A DNA stretch of 64,000 bases. Source: Durusdinium trenchii. Taxonomy: Eukaryota > Sar > Dinophyceae > Suessiales > Symbiodiniaceae. The notes under the pieces were generated by a model. That model worked only from the letters and a program-made list of their open reading frames with translations, made no database searches and had not been told where the DNA came from. Position numbers and translations under genes: made by a program. Within the stretch, counting starts at the first letter, position 1; every line of letters starts with the position of its first letter. Positions 12,201 to 24,900 of this stretch are shown here, one piece after another. The stretch spans positions 124,702 to 188,701 of the forward strand of contig CAXAMN010002903.1 in assembly GCA_963970005.1 (NCBI GenBank), read 5' to 3'.

Positions 12201-14153
12201 CAGAGCCGTTTGCATTGTCAACAATCCACCAGAAGATTGGCCAATTGTGCTGGGCTAATCATCAGGTTTGCTTGTCGTTCTCACCCAAGAACCCAAACCG
12301 CAGCCTGGCAGCACTGAGTGTGATGCCATGACCTCAAGCTTAGGCAAACATGTTAATCCTTTCTTCGTAATCAATGATCAAGTTTTGAGAAGGAAGATCC
12401 GAGCGTGCTTGATAGCCAAGGCGTTGCAACGTGCAGTACTGAACTGATCTCAGTTGTGGCCTTTAGTGCTGATGTCTTGACCCTGTCAGATTTTGCATTT
12501 GATTGGTCAGGCTACGTGGTCAGCTTGATCCCCCACCTCTATTCTATAAAGATGCCTCCAACTTCCAAGTCCAGCTGCTTTGATAGGTCAGTCTTCGGCT
12601 GGCTTGAGCTAAGGATGCCACCATCAGAATCTGGGACTTGGACTCTGGCCACTTGAAAGCAATTTAAGGATTGGTGATGGACTCGTAGCACCAAAAGGCA
12701 GCACCGGAAACTGGACAGAAACACATGGAATATATTAAAGTGCACAATATTTTGGTTTGGGTTTAAATGGTCCCGCTTGTGTTCTTAGCTGGTGCCGAGT
12801 CCTTTTCAGCTTCAGGTGAGTTCCATGCTGACCTTAGCCAGGCAGGATCCTTCAAGATACAGTGTCAGGGTACTACCAGCAAGCCGTTGAGACAACGTTG
12901 GTGGCCTTGGGCCGCTTCATGGCTTGGTTTGCATGCTTGCCTTCTCATGCTAGCTGATACATGTTGACTGACCTTTGTCTCTGACAGGTCATTGACCCGA
13001 TTCAATGCTTGTCTGGCTTTGTGGCTTGGTCGCCGGATGCAACCTCCTTGGTGTCGCCTTGGCAGCAATTGGACAAGTAAAAGTCAACCGTACAACACAA
13101 GATAGTCATGGAGGCATGTCCCCGAAGAGTATCTCACTTGAGGAAGGTGAAGTTCCAATCTGATTCAGGGAGGTTCATGTCAATGTGGCTTCCAGTTGGA
13201 GTCTCCCAGTTGGAGTGCAGCAAAGCACGATCGAAAGTAGCGACATGCTTTCTTCTTTCGTCCTCACCACACCAGAAGCAGCTTGTGTAGCTTTATCAGG
13301 GCCTCCTCTGAAGACATCTATGTGGGCCTGTTTTCTGCGGTCAGTGGTCAGCGGCGAGCAGAGCCATTGCAGGTGCAGATCGCTGAACCCAACTGGTATC
13401 TACCCAAACTAGTAGTATGAATGCTCCTAGTAGCGATGCCAAGAGCCCCTAGTAGCAACCTTGCTCCTAGTAGTAAGGCCAGGAGCCCCTAGTAGCTTCT
13501 TGTTACTGGCAGCTGTGTAAGGTCTCAACATAATTCAAAATAGAATGTGTCTTTTGGGGCACTTCCCTCCAAAATCAGCGGTGATGCTCGCCCATGCTTG
13601 ATTGTTTGCAAATGTTGAGATGCTCGCAGGGACATCAAGCAAGTGTTCGCTTTGCTGCTTGGGCTCCATACTCGTGACCTGGCCTCATCAGCCTCCGAAA
13701 GTCAGCTCATCCGCCCCATAGCCGAGGAATCCTGACCACGGTGAGAGTGTCCATGAGTGTACCCAAATTGTTTACAGAGACTCCCAACTAAAGACATTTG
13801 AGTCCCCTGTTGTTTATGGATACTCCATTAGAGCCAATTTTTTGATCTGATCAGCGTCAGGCAAGCTTTTGTCACGTGCTCCGACGATCATGGGGTCCGT
13901 CTTTGGCATTTCTTGGTCAACAGGACACCACAATGCTGCTAACTTCGACCTCAGATTCTGAATTGACTGGACAAACTGACAAAGCCGGCAACCTGTCATC
14001 ACCAGCACAACAGCAACATTTGTGGCTTGGATCATCTTCAAGCAAAGCTTTGAGAGTGTCATGTGCGTTTCATTGCAGGAACATCACAGAGATCGCCGTC
14101 CTGGAGGGAGAACAAATGGAATTTAATGATGACTCACGAAAGCTGCTGGCCTA
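9205..14153 (+). CDS. WD40-repeat protein gene, multi-exon (approximate)
   Basis: Many short exons read as WD40 blades: HTVLWSQDDSRIASVGG (9210-9275), IHFWDPPTGDQLATV (9377-9420), AIKIIDFATKKEIRVLKH (9837-9890), VKIIAFSSDGKFIATGSE (10329-10385), DGVLKLWDMITGEEL (10567-10612), DATIRIWDLDSGHLKAI (12603-12655), a WSPDATSLVS piece (about 13026-13060), TCSDDHGVRLWHF (13873-13912) and ITEIAVLEGEQMEFNDDSRK (14084-14145). Acidic or proline-rich inserts sit at about 10100-10215 and 11530-11690. WD40 propellers are protein-interaction scaffolds. The number of blades suggests at least one full propeller. Start, stop and splice joints are not fixed. It lies directly upstream of the dynein on the same strand, and I could not rule out that the two are read as one gene. 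Confidence 0.55.
12105..12185. repeat. CTAGTAG-type short dispersed repeat
   Basis: Tandem-like run of 'gctcctagtagcaatgccag gagcccctagtag' type inside an intron of the WD40 gene. The near-palindromic core ctagtag is shared with copies elsewhere in the window. Confidence 0.7.
13415..13505. repeat. CTAGTAG-type short dispersed repeat
   Basis: Run of 'gctcctagtagcgatgccaa gagcccctagtag' units between exon-like segments of the WD40 gene; closely similar to 12105-12185 and 61735-61835. Confidence 0.7.
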
Positions 14154-14621
14154 GAAGGTTGCTCCAGTCCACTTGATCGACCAACTCTTCTTGCAATATT
14201 TTGCAACAAAATGTTTACTACAACGCATACATTCCCAAACCTTGAGGTGGTGGGAAAGCTTGATGAGGATTCGAAATGAGTTCAAGGACCCTGGAGGGGG
14301 AAGATGCGCTGGGCTCATGCCGGAAAAAGTGTCACAAGCCGTAGTGTGGTATCAGATGGTGCAACTGAGGCTTCAGTTTTTACACTTTTTTTGATATGTT
14401 TTTGTGTTTTTTTGGTCCATACTTCACTTGACATGTCACTTCAGTCCAATTTGTGCAAGGAAGAACACTGTAATGACAGTTTCTTCCGCCAGAATTTCTT
14501 GCTTGCCACTTCTTCAGTAAAATTCTTTTGGACAGAAACAAATCGGGGGATCCCGGGATCCCCATCTTTTCCATTTTGACCACAAGATGCCCAGCTTTAA
14601 CTCCCGAATATTTACCTGCAG

Positions 14622-17248
14622 ATCGCTATGCAAGCAAAGCAAACGGAGCAAACGCACGTGCGGGCTGGAATGAAGTATACTCCGGCCTCCACGTGGGCGG
14701 CACAAACCTGAGTTTGGGCACAGAAGTGATTGTGGTGCAGGACTACTCAAAAGGCTTGTCGCACTATGAGACAGAGGTGTACAAGCTCAAAACAGATTTG
14801 GACGAGGCACAGATTGGAGGGAATCTGAACCCAACACAAAAGAAACTGATCCGATTTATATAGCTGATTCTTGCCAGTAACGCATGTTCACTGAAGACAC
14901 GCGACTTAGGCAGTGAAGCGCACCCAGTCCTACGTGGATCGTGAGCGGCTGTTGGGCTTGGAAGTCACAGACCCTTGACCAAGGCAGAGGGTTGTGGCGA
15001 ATGTGGACCATGGTGGCTCACTCTGTGTTTTCTGAATTCCAGAGTCATGAGCTTTAATCAATCCATCATCATCTTCATCCTCCCTTCTGTTCCAAGGACT
15101 ACTATGAGCTGGATGGCATGATTGATGACTTCAATCCTTACTACTTGCTTTGGCAGCCTGCTGGCACTTTTTCTATCGCTAGGTCACTAGGTCTGGAGGA
15201 TTCTTTGCAAGAGCATGAACTAGCTAGCTTGGCCTTCAACCTTTTGCAATCATCGACACATTGAGGAGTACGGTGATTGAATTCCAGCGATCTGAAAAGA
15301 AGTGGACCAACGAGCCCATCTCCACGCACAACTCCACAGTGGTGGAGAACACCATCGATTCTTGGTACAAGCAGCTTGGCAAACAAAGGTCTTTGCACAA
15401 GAGGATGAGGGTACTATGTTCTCCTTGGCTGGTAATGCTAGGTTGGTCTACAAGATGATCAAGGACTTCGACAATGACAACATGAGGTGAAGCAAACGCT
15501 AGCTTTTACCGTTGTCACCATGTCTTGACCTGGATGTGCCGCGATGTGCCACCTATTTTACCTTGTGTTTTGAGTATTGAGATGTATCGAGTGCCTTTGT
15601 ACCTCCATTCTTCGCACAGGTCAGCCCAGAAGATCGCGAAGGAGCTACGACAAGGAATTGAAGTCTTCAAGGGCCTTTTCCCATTCCTGAAGTGCTACGC
15701 CAACGCTACTAATCTTAAGCATGTGAATGAAAGCAGTGCTCAACATGTCTCCCAAGAGGACGAACAGAGTCGGTCTTGGGTTCCGAGGAGTCGGTCCTTG
15801 ACCGCCACTGGAAAGAGATGTTTGAGCGAATGGGCGATAGTGCTCCGAAGCCAGCGTTGTATGGCAACGACTACAAGAAAGTGACCTTGCGGATGATGTT
15901 GGATCACAACATCAACGAATTCACCCAGGACTTTGAGGAGCTGTCAACAGCTGCAGCAAAGCAGCACGGGTTGCTGAAAGCGATGAGGAATATGAAGGCG
16001 GATTTTGAGATGAGGAATATGCTGTCCAGAAATACGCAGTTCACGCGACATCGTAGTTTGTGTCGCTTTAGTCCTGTTTATGAAAGAGTGTCACATTTCG
16101 GATTGTTGCCGCATAGAAGCTGAATCAACTCATAGCTTTCAGCTGTGCTACATGTGCTACTAACTATGCGTGCAATGCGATGTTGCTGTCTAGGTGGACT
16201 GGGAGCCCTTGGAATTTGCCACAGCCGAGCGCAATGGAGTGCCTTTGCTTCGAGGCATTGATGAGATCCAGACAGTCTTGGACGATCACATCTCGAAGAC
16301 CCAGGCAATTCGAAGCAGCTTTGACCTCAGGCAAATCGGAAAAGATCATTAAGGGATTGCGGTAAAGTATGGCAATGTCAAAACGGCAAACATCTAATAG
16401 ACACATCACGATAATTACAAGCTTTCAGGTCCTTTCTGCAAGCCCTTCGAGGAGGAAGTGCACGCATGGGAAGCTACGCTGATGTACATTCAGGATTTCA
16501 TCGACCAAGTGATCGCACTGCAGAGGCCTTGCACGGTGGCCAGAAACAGACAATTTTTGTTTGAGCGATCAGGAATGCTGCAATGCTGTTTTACACAGTT
16601 CACGAGGGACAACTCTGATTTTTTCATGCTTGTTTTGCTGCGCAGGTCTTGGATGGCATTGGAGCCAATCTTCGCTTCTGATGATATCAAGCGCCAGCTG
16701 CCCCAGGACTGTCCCATGTTGGGAAACAGGTTGCATAGACCACTGGGATCACAAGTCAGAGAGGCTGTATGGAGAGATAAGTTACAGTAGCCTTTGTGTG
16801 GTCGGGCCCATCTCCGCTTCATTCTCAGGAATCTGAGTCCTTTGCGCGTATTGACAGCAACTTCCGCATGCGCATGAACCAGGTTGACTCCAACAAGAGA
16901 CTTTGAAGAACACTGGTTACTGTTTGATTCTATCAGAATGCCAAGTGGCGGAAGTCAGGAGGTAGAAGTGACTGAAATGGAATGCACACTTGCGCAACAC
17001 CGGTCCCAGTCTTGATATCAACAATCACATGTGCTTTCAAGGAATTGCATTGCCATCTCCAAGATTGAGAACATTGTGGAAGATATGACGGAGGCGGGAA
17101 GCAGATAAAAGAACAAACTTGGAGCCTCGGAGCTAAACTTGGATGCTAAAAGATGCTGAAAGTCTAGTTGCGCCCAAGTGCATTCGCAGGCCAATGTCAC
17201 AATTGAGAAGGTGCAGAAAGGCCTCAAAGATTATCTTGAAACGAAGAG
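14622..17248 (+). CDS. Dynein heavy chain: N-terminal/linker exons upstream of the Copia insertion
   Basis: Short exons spell the dynein linker (DHC_N2 region). An exon at 14622-14818 after a CTGCAG acceptor ends in [11 protein letters not shown]. Next come [15 protein letters not shown] (about 14920-14978), [18 protein letters not shown] (about 15100-15155), [13 protein letters not shown] (about 15797-15835), [18 protein letters not shown] (about 16258-16312), [19 protein letters not shown] (about 16450-16505), [19 protein letters not shown] (about 16650-16705) and [12 protein letters not shown] ending at the donor at 17248/17249. The last exon is followed by the intron with the retrotransposon, and the next exon continues the same conserved sentence. 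Some joints in between (16.9-17.1 kb) were not resolved. Confidence 0.8.
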
Positions 17249-18942
17249 GCTGGCGCTTGGAAAGATGTGGAAAGCAGCAATGACTTTTGTCAACTCGGAT
17301 ATGTTTTTACTTTTTTCCTATTTGTTTTGTTGACTTTTAAGTCGAATTTTATGAACCAAGATTAACCCCTAACTTGTCATGCAGGTTCATGTGTACAGCT
17401 TAGGTGTCGATCGTGACTTCGTCTTACCCGACACCGTCTTGGCTCAAGAAACAAGCGCGCCAGTGTTTGTTTCAGCACTCGTGGACGCCGGTCGTTGGAT
17501 GATCGTCGCCCCGTTGCACTTTCGCGCATTCGTTGCATTCGGGTTGTGTTTGGTTTCGGGTCGGTTGCCGTAGGTGCTCCCTCCTTAGGCCACACACCCC
17601 TCCTACACCACGGGGACCAATCCTTCCGGGACTCCCCGTCGTGTTCCATCCCGTGCCAGGGTTCTCCACACAATTGGTTATCTTTCTGAACACCTTCCAC
17701 TTCGTAGATTGTGGTGGCTGTTTAGTGTTGATATTCCTGAACCCTTGTCACTTTCATGTTATCAGCCGTAGGTCTAACCAACCTACGAGCTCTAATGGTC
17801 CGCCTCTAATAGACTCAATGCCTAGAGTAACACCCCCTAGATCACCCCGCTCGGAGCCGGCGCAAGCCGCAGCCTCCGGCGCGGATTCGTCGATAGGGCC
17901 AAGTGTTACCCCCACGCCTGACCAAAGATCCGAGCCAGCAGCTGCCCCAGCGGGATCGAAGTAGACACTCTGAAGCGGCTCCTCGTAGGCCAGTAACACC
18001 AAAGAGGAAGCCGCCACCACCTAATCCCTTCCCATACCCATATGGGAAGCCCGCAGGTGCCGCAGCACCAGTGCTAGACAACTCGTGGTGGGCTTCGCAG
18101 GCTGCTTCAAGCGCCAATACTCAGGAGGAGCAGCCATCGACCGGCGGCAGATTAGCGCCACATAGACCTCCCTCCACCCCTAGAAGCATAGAACCCACTA
18201 CAAGATATCAGCCTAACCGGTTGCCCCGTATTTTCGGCCAGCAACTCGCTGATCCACTAACGCTAATACCCGCCCAGGCGAATGTGTTTGAAGTAGGCCT
18301 AGACTGGCATAAGGTGTTGGACACCATGCTAACGCCGATTCGAACACCTCCTACACTGTTGACCGACCGCGTCAAACGACTTGAGTCGTTGCCGGCGCGA
18401 ATCACAATAATCTCTTTCACTGGTACCGGCGATCGATACGATTCACCTTACCATGAAATTGACACCTTTCGCGACCAGTGTCGGGCTGCAGGCTGTCAGA
18501 TTGGTGGAGGATTCATCCTCACCAATGAAAAGACAGGCCAGGGCGGCAAAGCAGAGCTAATCAGCCGCCTGCGGATTCGTGCCTTTATGGACGATAGGAC
18601 GGACATTTGTGCCGAAGTCCGCAGAACCGGATGCTTTGCTATGAACTACGACCAACGGGATTACCCGCAAGATCCCAGTGGTGCTATTCAGGTCTTGACA
18701 GGCTATATCTGGTCTCGCCTGGAGTACTGGGATGCCCATCACCCAGTCCAGCCGTTTGTACTCGAGCGGTACTCCGGCCAAGGAGGCCGAGGCGGAGGCG
18801 GTCGCCGACGCCGGTAGGTCTTGCGTGCCAGCCGCTGCTCTATGCGCGGGTTTTGTCGTTCGTTAGGGTAGGCATGTTTCTGGGTGCATTGATGGTCGTA
18901 CGTGTTTATCATAACCTCAACCAACCATACCATAATCTTCAA

Positions 18943-18984
<42 letters not shown>

Positions 18985-21900
18985 GGTTTCATGTTGATGC
19001 ACTCGCGCCGCTGCCCATTGGCGCGGAGGCCATGCTGCTGAAAGCGCGGGCCTGGGCAAAGACCCTTTCGTTTCGTGCGCGCAAAAGTTTGGCGTGCTGG
19101 TCGGTCTCGCTCGTCACCAGAGTTTGACACAGCCCCAAGCAGAGGTAGGGCCCCAGCCGCGTCGGTCACCATCACAACCAGAACCCGGGGTACGCGTCAG
19201 AGTCGCGTCGAGCCCCGCCCTGGTCCCAGGACAATGGCGGAAGAGTCACCTTCAGGCGGCGCCGTGGCGCGAGTGCGCGGGGCAGGGAGCTGTTGGACAG
19301 GGGGGCCCCTAGTAGTTCTAGTCAACGACCGGTACCCTTCATCTCACTAGCCTCTGTCCTCTGTCCCAAAGCCGTCCCAACCTTACACCCATAATAATCC
19401 TATAGACCCTAATATGCCGGCGGCTGCTTTTGTAGCCGGCGCAGCAATCCAAGAGGCTAATCAGGCCGCACAGATAGCGCGTCACGCTGCATCGATGGCA
19501 GAACAGCAGGCCATCGAAGCAATACGAGCTAGGCAACTAGCTGCGCAAGCCGAAGAACATGCGACCCATATCCAATCCCAGGCCCAGTTTGTTGTCCATG
19601 AAACTCGCCAACAGGCTGAGAATATGGTCGGACAGGCGAAGGCCCAGGCGGAAGCAATGGTCGGGCAGGTAAGGGCTCAAGCTGAACAATATGTTCAGTC
19701 CCAACAGCAGGAGCATGTTCAGCGTCAGAGGTTGTTAGACGCAAGGTCACCAGTCCCAAGTTCCCCAAAGGAACCACCGGTGGTCTCTCCAGCGCCTTCG
19801 ACCCAACCGCTACACAGTGTTCGTTCCACGTTGGGCCAACAACTCGGAAGCTCCGAATTTGCAGCGCCTTTTCAGGCAGCGTCGCATGATAACATGCCCA
19901 TGACAGCGCAACCTGTCAATATGCAGATTCCCAAGAGCTTTCAACCCCAGGCTCCCCAAGAGTTTTACGTTGGGACTCCTGTCGGCACACCGCATGGTGC
20001 CACCCCTGTGCAGCGTGATTCGATTTATGTTGCAGCGCTCGAACGTGAGCTAGGCCAGACTAGGGAGATGTTGAACCAGGTGTTAGCGTTGGTGCATGCC
20101 GGTCAACCTCCTGTCCCGTCACCACCTGAACATGGAGTGCCTCTGCCATTTCTTATGGCGCCATCACCACCACCAGGTCTTATGACCGAGGTACCAAGTG
20201 TGTGTCCAAAGCCTTGTGCGTGTGCTCCGATGCCGGCCGGGTATCCCAATCCTGCCGCAAATGTTGCAGCGTCGTCGACGCAACCACCTCCACCACAACC
20301 AGGAGCAAGGGTCTTGCCACCTTCCTTCCCCGTCTTTGAGCGGACCAAGAGGGAGGAGGGCGGAGGCTCCCCGAGTTCATCATCCTCATCTAGCGATAGT
20401 GAAGTTGAAGACTCGTGTAGGATGTGTGGGGGCAAACACCGGGAGATTAGGTGCCCGCATCTCACAATGAATAGAGAAAGCCCTAAGGTGGAATCAACCC
20501 CAACAGCTAGTTCGGAAATTACCGACTTTGCGGAACATGAGTCCGAAACTGTTTATGTTAAGGGCTTATCAAACCTGATTCTACCCAATATACCCGTTGA
20601 TTCAGGTCAAGCGCGGGGATACATCAACCAGGTTCTCATGAACATCGGTTCGTTGCAGAAGACCCCAGGATCAGACTTGTATCATTGGGCCCAAGAATGT
20701 CTGACCAAGGACGATTCCGCCCTTCGTGGTGATCGACGGTTCCCTAGAACCGACCGGGAAATTGCCACAAAGATGTTGAAGGTGTGCAAATCAGGTAGGT
20801 TTGGTATCATTTTTCAACGGATGGTGGAAGAATCTCGACTTTCAGGTGTTGGCATGCCATGTGGTCGCGTCATGCTTGCCACGATTTTTCGTCATTTTCA
20901 ACTAGAGAAAGACAGAATCGGCATGTTAGGCGAAAGGAACCTCCTGACCCTAAGGCTAAAGGGGCATAAGACCGAGGACCTCACATAACCTTCCAGGAGA
21001 AGTACAGATACATCCTTGCCGCGATCCTGTCTGAGGATCTGCCAAGAGAGACAACTCTGTTTAACCATCTTTTGGATGAACTTGAGCAGTTCACCCCATT
21101 AGCCACCAAGATAGCTAAGTCAAGAGAGTCCCCACTGGGAAGCCACCGTGGGTCCACTAAATGGTTGTGGGAGAAGGTGGACTTGCGCATAGAGTTAGAG
21201 CGGATCAAAGCTAACAGGCAGGCCTTCGATAAGAAGTTGCGGGATTCCCATACTGCTGATTTAGCCACCGCGTATAACCCTAAAGCAACCCCCGCTAATC
21301 CCGCCAAGACCGACAAACCTAAGAAAGAGAAGTCCAAGGAAGACAAGAAGAAAGAAAAGAAAGAAAAGAAGGACAAGGCCAAGAAGGAGAAGCAGCAGCA
21401 GCCGCTGCAGTAGCCCGTTGACGTTCACGCAGCCCCTGGTCCTAAGTCTAAGGCTCCTAAAGGCCCTCCAAAGGCCAAGCCGAGAGGCAGCACGCCAACC
21501 CCACCAACGACTCCCAGGTCGCAACAGGTCAAGCGTGCAGCCGACATGACCGCTCAGGAGAAAAGCAAGGACGCCGTGTGCGTTTTATGCTTACAACAGC
21601 TGCAGAGCGAAACAATGCGCTTTCCTTCATGACTCGCAGAATAAATATAAGGGACCACCCCCTAAGGCCCTCCGGTTCCCCAAGGAAAAGGCGAAGGCGA
21701 CCGCTGCCGTTGCGCAAGTCCATGCCATGCCTGCCTTTTCGAACGGGAAGATCTCATGGCTATGGGATACCGCCGCCGGGAGGCATTTATTCGGCAAACA
21801 AGCCTTGACCCCGAGTATGAGGCAGCATGCAGCTTCCTCCCAAAACCCTGTTAATTTTACAACAGGGGGGGTGCCCAGCAGAGTGTCAAGTCACTAGCGT

Positions 21901-24900
21901 TTCAGGGCAGCCCCATACTCGAAGGCGAAGAAGTTTACATTTTGAACGAGTGTCCCCCTGCACAGTCGATAGGAAAGACAGTCATGGACAAAGGATACAT
22001 GTTCATTTGGGACCCTCGCGAGCAGGTGCCATATCTAGTGCCGCCCAGCGTAGTCCCCAATTGTAAACTTCGCATTCCCAGAAAACATCGAATCTGTGCT
22101 AGCCGTGTTGCGGAGTACGTCCCGCAGTATGACGAAGAAGTCACCCCTGTTGACTTTGTTCCACCAGACCGGTTGCAACCAATGGGTGCAGTTGACGCCT
22201 CCCCGGCTTCCACCAATCATGAAGATTCCATATTTTCAGATGGGGAACTATCCACACCTAGTGTGGCGGATGATGTCGTTAGAACCCATGGATCTAGATT
22301 CCGATGTCTCACCAAAATCCAATTCTAGTCAAAGTAAGGGTTCAATAGCCGCCGCCCCTAGCCCGGGCGCGGAAAGGGTTCCTCCACATCCCGATGACGA
22401 CAAAACATTGTTGGAGATTGCGGATGTAGAGTTGGATGGCACCCCCGAAGCACTAAAAGCTGCTGCCTTCGAAGAGCCACACATATTAACCCACTATCCT
22501 AAGAATCCTTACTGTCCTGTATGTCAAATATTATTTGACTCTAAATCCACCAGTAAGAGGGTGGCAAGGAAGCCCGACACCCGAGACGACGATATGCTCG
22601 ATCCTCCCAAAGGACCATTCAAACAGTTGTCAACTGACGACGTGATCATGGCCAAGGGCGATGATTTTGTTGGTAAGGGGACGGGCGGGACTAAGGTTTT
22701 CCATATAGTCAGGGACACGTTCTCAGGCGCTAGGATAGCCTATCCCCATGGTAAACAGGACGGCTAGCAACCACGCCAAGAACTTCAGGCATTTCCTGGG
22801 GCTAAGAGCGAACGAACTTGCATCATGTGTCCTCATTAAGATGGACGAAGCAGGCGAGTTGGAACAAGCCGCTCATGAAGTGGGCTTGCTCCCCGAGGTC
22901 TCGCTTCCCAACAGGTGGCCCCATAACGCCACGCTAGAGCGAGACATTCGAGAAGAGAAAGAGTGTTGTCGCGCAATACATACGCAGTCCGGATTGCCAT
23001 ATGAATTTCACACATACTCGTTTCCATATTTCTGCATGTCGATGTCGTTCGATCGTCCCTCGCTGTCCGATCCGGCCAAGACACAGTGGGAAGCCCTGAC
23101 TAGATCCAAGTTCGATGGCGTGCGCAGATGTTTCGGTCAGTTGGTTTATTACCGTGACAGAAAAGTCGGGAAAAGGACTCTTGAACCAAACATGTCGCCT
23201 GGTCTTTTCATGGGATGGCGCATAGAGTCAGGATTCCGTTACCGTTATGTGGCTAAAATCATGGATTACATGGATTTTAAGGTTAGTAAACACCCCAATG
23301 TGTTAGATGTGCCCGAAGCAGAAATCGGGTCCACCGATCTTCGCGATGGCCTCGACCAAGTTGAGACACCTCCATGGTGGCTCACTGGGCATCTTGGACG
23401 ACATAGCCAAGCTGGATATGCCCGACTTCCCCATGAGAGAGGTTCCCTTCGGTGAAGAAGGCGAAGGCGCTGCCCCGCCGACGCCTGTCTGTCCCAAGTC
23501 TAGGAGTGTATACGATCGAGTGATCAAATTTAGTGAAACCCCTGGATGTAAAGCACGCGAGCGGAAGACCCGCTACCACACGGCCGAGTGCCGAAAGCAT
23601 TTCGCACGCCTTGTTGAGGAGGAGAAAACAGATCTTCTGGCCAAGCGAAAAGAAGGAATCACTGTTGAGGAGATTCCTCCCCCAGCCCCGGAAGATCCGC
23701 CTCCACCACCACCGGCGGATCCTCCGCCGGAGCCTCCAGAGGACACTAGTGCCACACCAACAGTAATAGCCGGCCTGTCAATAACCCCGCACACCACATA
23801 TAGGACCCAACTAGTACATACTAGACCAGAGAGTGGTGTGCCTGTGTTTGGAATGCCAACTATGACCGAAGCCCAACAAGTAGGTCAAGTGAAGAAGAAG
23901 AAGAGAAGTAGAGGTAAGAAGAAACCACCCAAGTTCAACCGCTGCATGTTCGAGTTTGCGCGCGCTCCCGATTCTCAAATGAATAAAACATTCCTAGAAT
24001 TGGGAATCCCTCATGTCCCTCTAAGTAAGGAACACCTAGACCTGACTAACACCAACATGCAGGACCAGCTCCATAACCACTTGGAGACCTGTGAGGAGGT
24101 GCCAGACCTGTGGGCCTCGATACCATGTACATCGGGCTCACCGTGGCAAAGAGTCAACCGGTCGAAAGGTGGCGCGCGATTTGCCCGCGCTCACGCACAG
24201 CAAGTCCGCGAGTCTAAACGACTTTTTGCAGAATTTGTAAGAAGCTCGGAGATTGTCCTTAACAGGGGGGGCACTGTAACCTTTGAATGGCCAAAGGGCT
24301 GCGAAAGTTGGACTCGCCATGATGTCCAGTCGTTCTTTGACCCGCGTCCAGAATTCCAACTAGTTGAGTTTGATGGTTGTGCAGTAGGGGTTCAATCCAC
24401 CAAAGGTAGACCCATTAAGAAAACCCGGAGACTCATGACGACAAGTCAACGCATCGTAGATGCTTTTTCGCAGCACAAGTGCACGCATTCACGAGCATGA
24501 TCACGCGGTTGGGTCACAAACCGCAAAGACCGCCTTTTACCCTCCACAAATGGTAGCCAGAGCTTTGTACCCCCAAAAGGTCAATCTAGCTCCAGCCCCA
24601 GCCATGCCATGTGTAGTCCCAGCCGCTGCCTCCCAGGCGCGGGAAGAGGAGCATAGGGTAAAAGAACAATCCCTCAAACACATCTCCGCGCTAGCAGGAG
24701 CCGATACATTTGCATTAGCCGTCGAAACCGATGAGGTTGCAGGTCAAATGGCGGAGTGCCTGATGGACCTGGAAACCTTGGTTCGAGCTGCATTCGACAT
24801 CCCTGAAGGTCCTAAACATCACGGTAGGGTCCATGCCATGGTAACTAAACTGCTGTCCAGGGCAGAGATGTTGGCAAACCCTAAAGCCGTTGAGAAAGTT

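Noticed and set aside
17533..17964. ORF starting inside the 5' LTR as an independent gene
   Set aside because: The part after 17818 is better read as the Pro-rich head of the HAD-like ORF before a frameshift; the LTR part is not conserved coding sequence.
18739..19059. Polyglutamine/polythreonine minus-strand ORFs
   Set aside because: Products of the (TTG)n microsatellite inside the Copia element.
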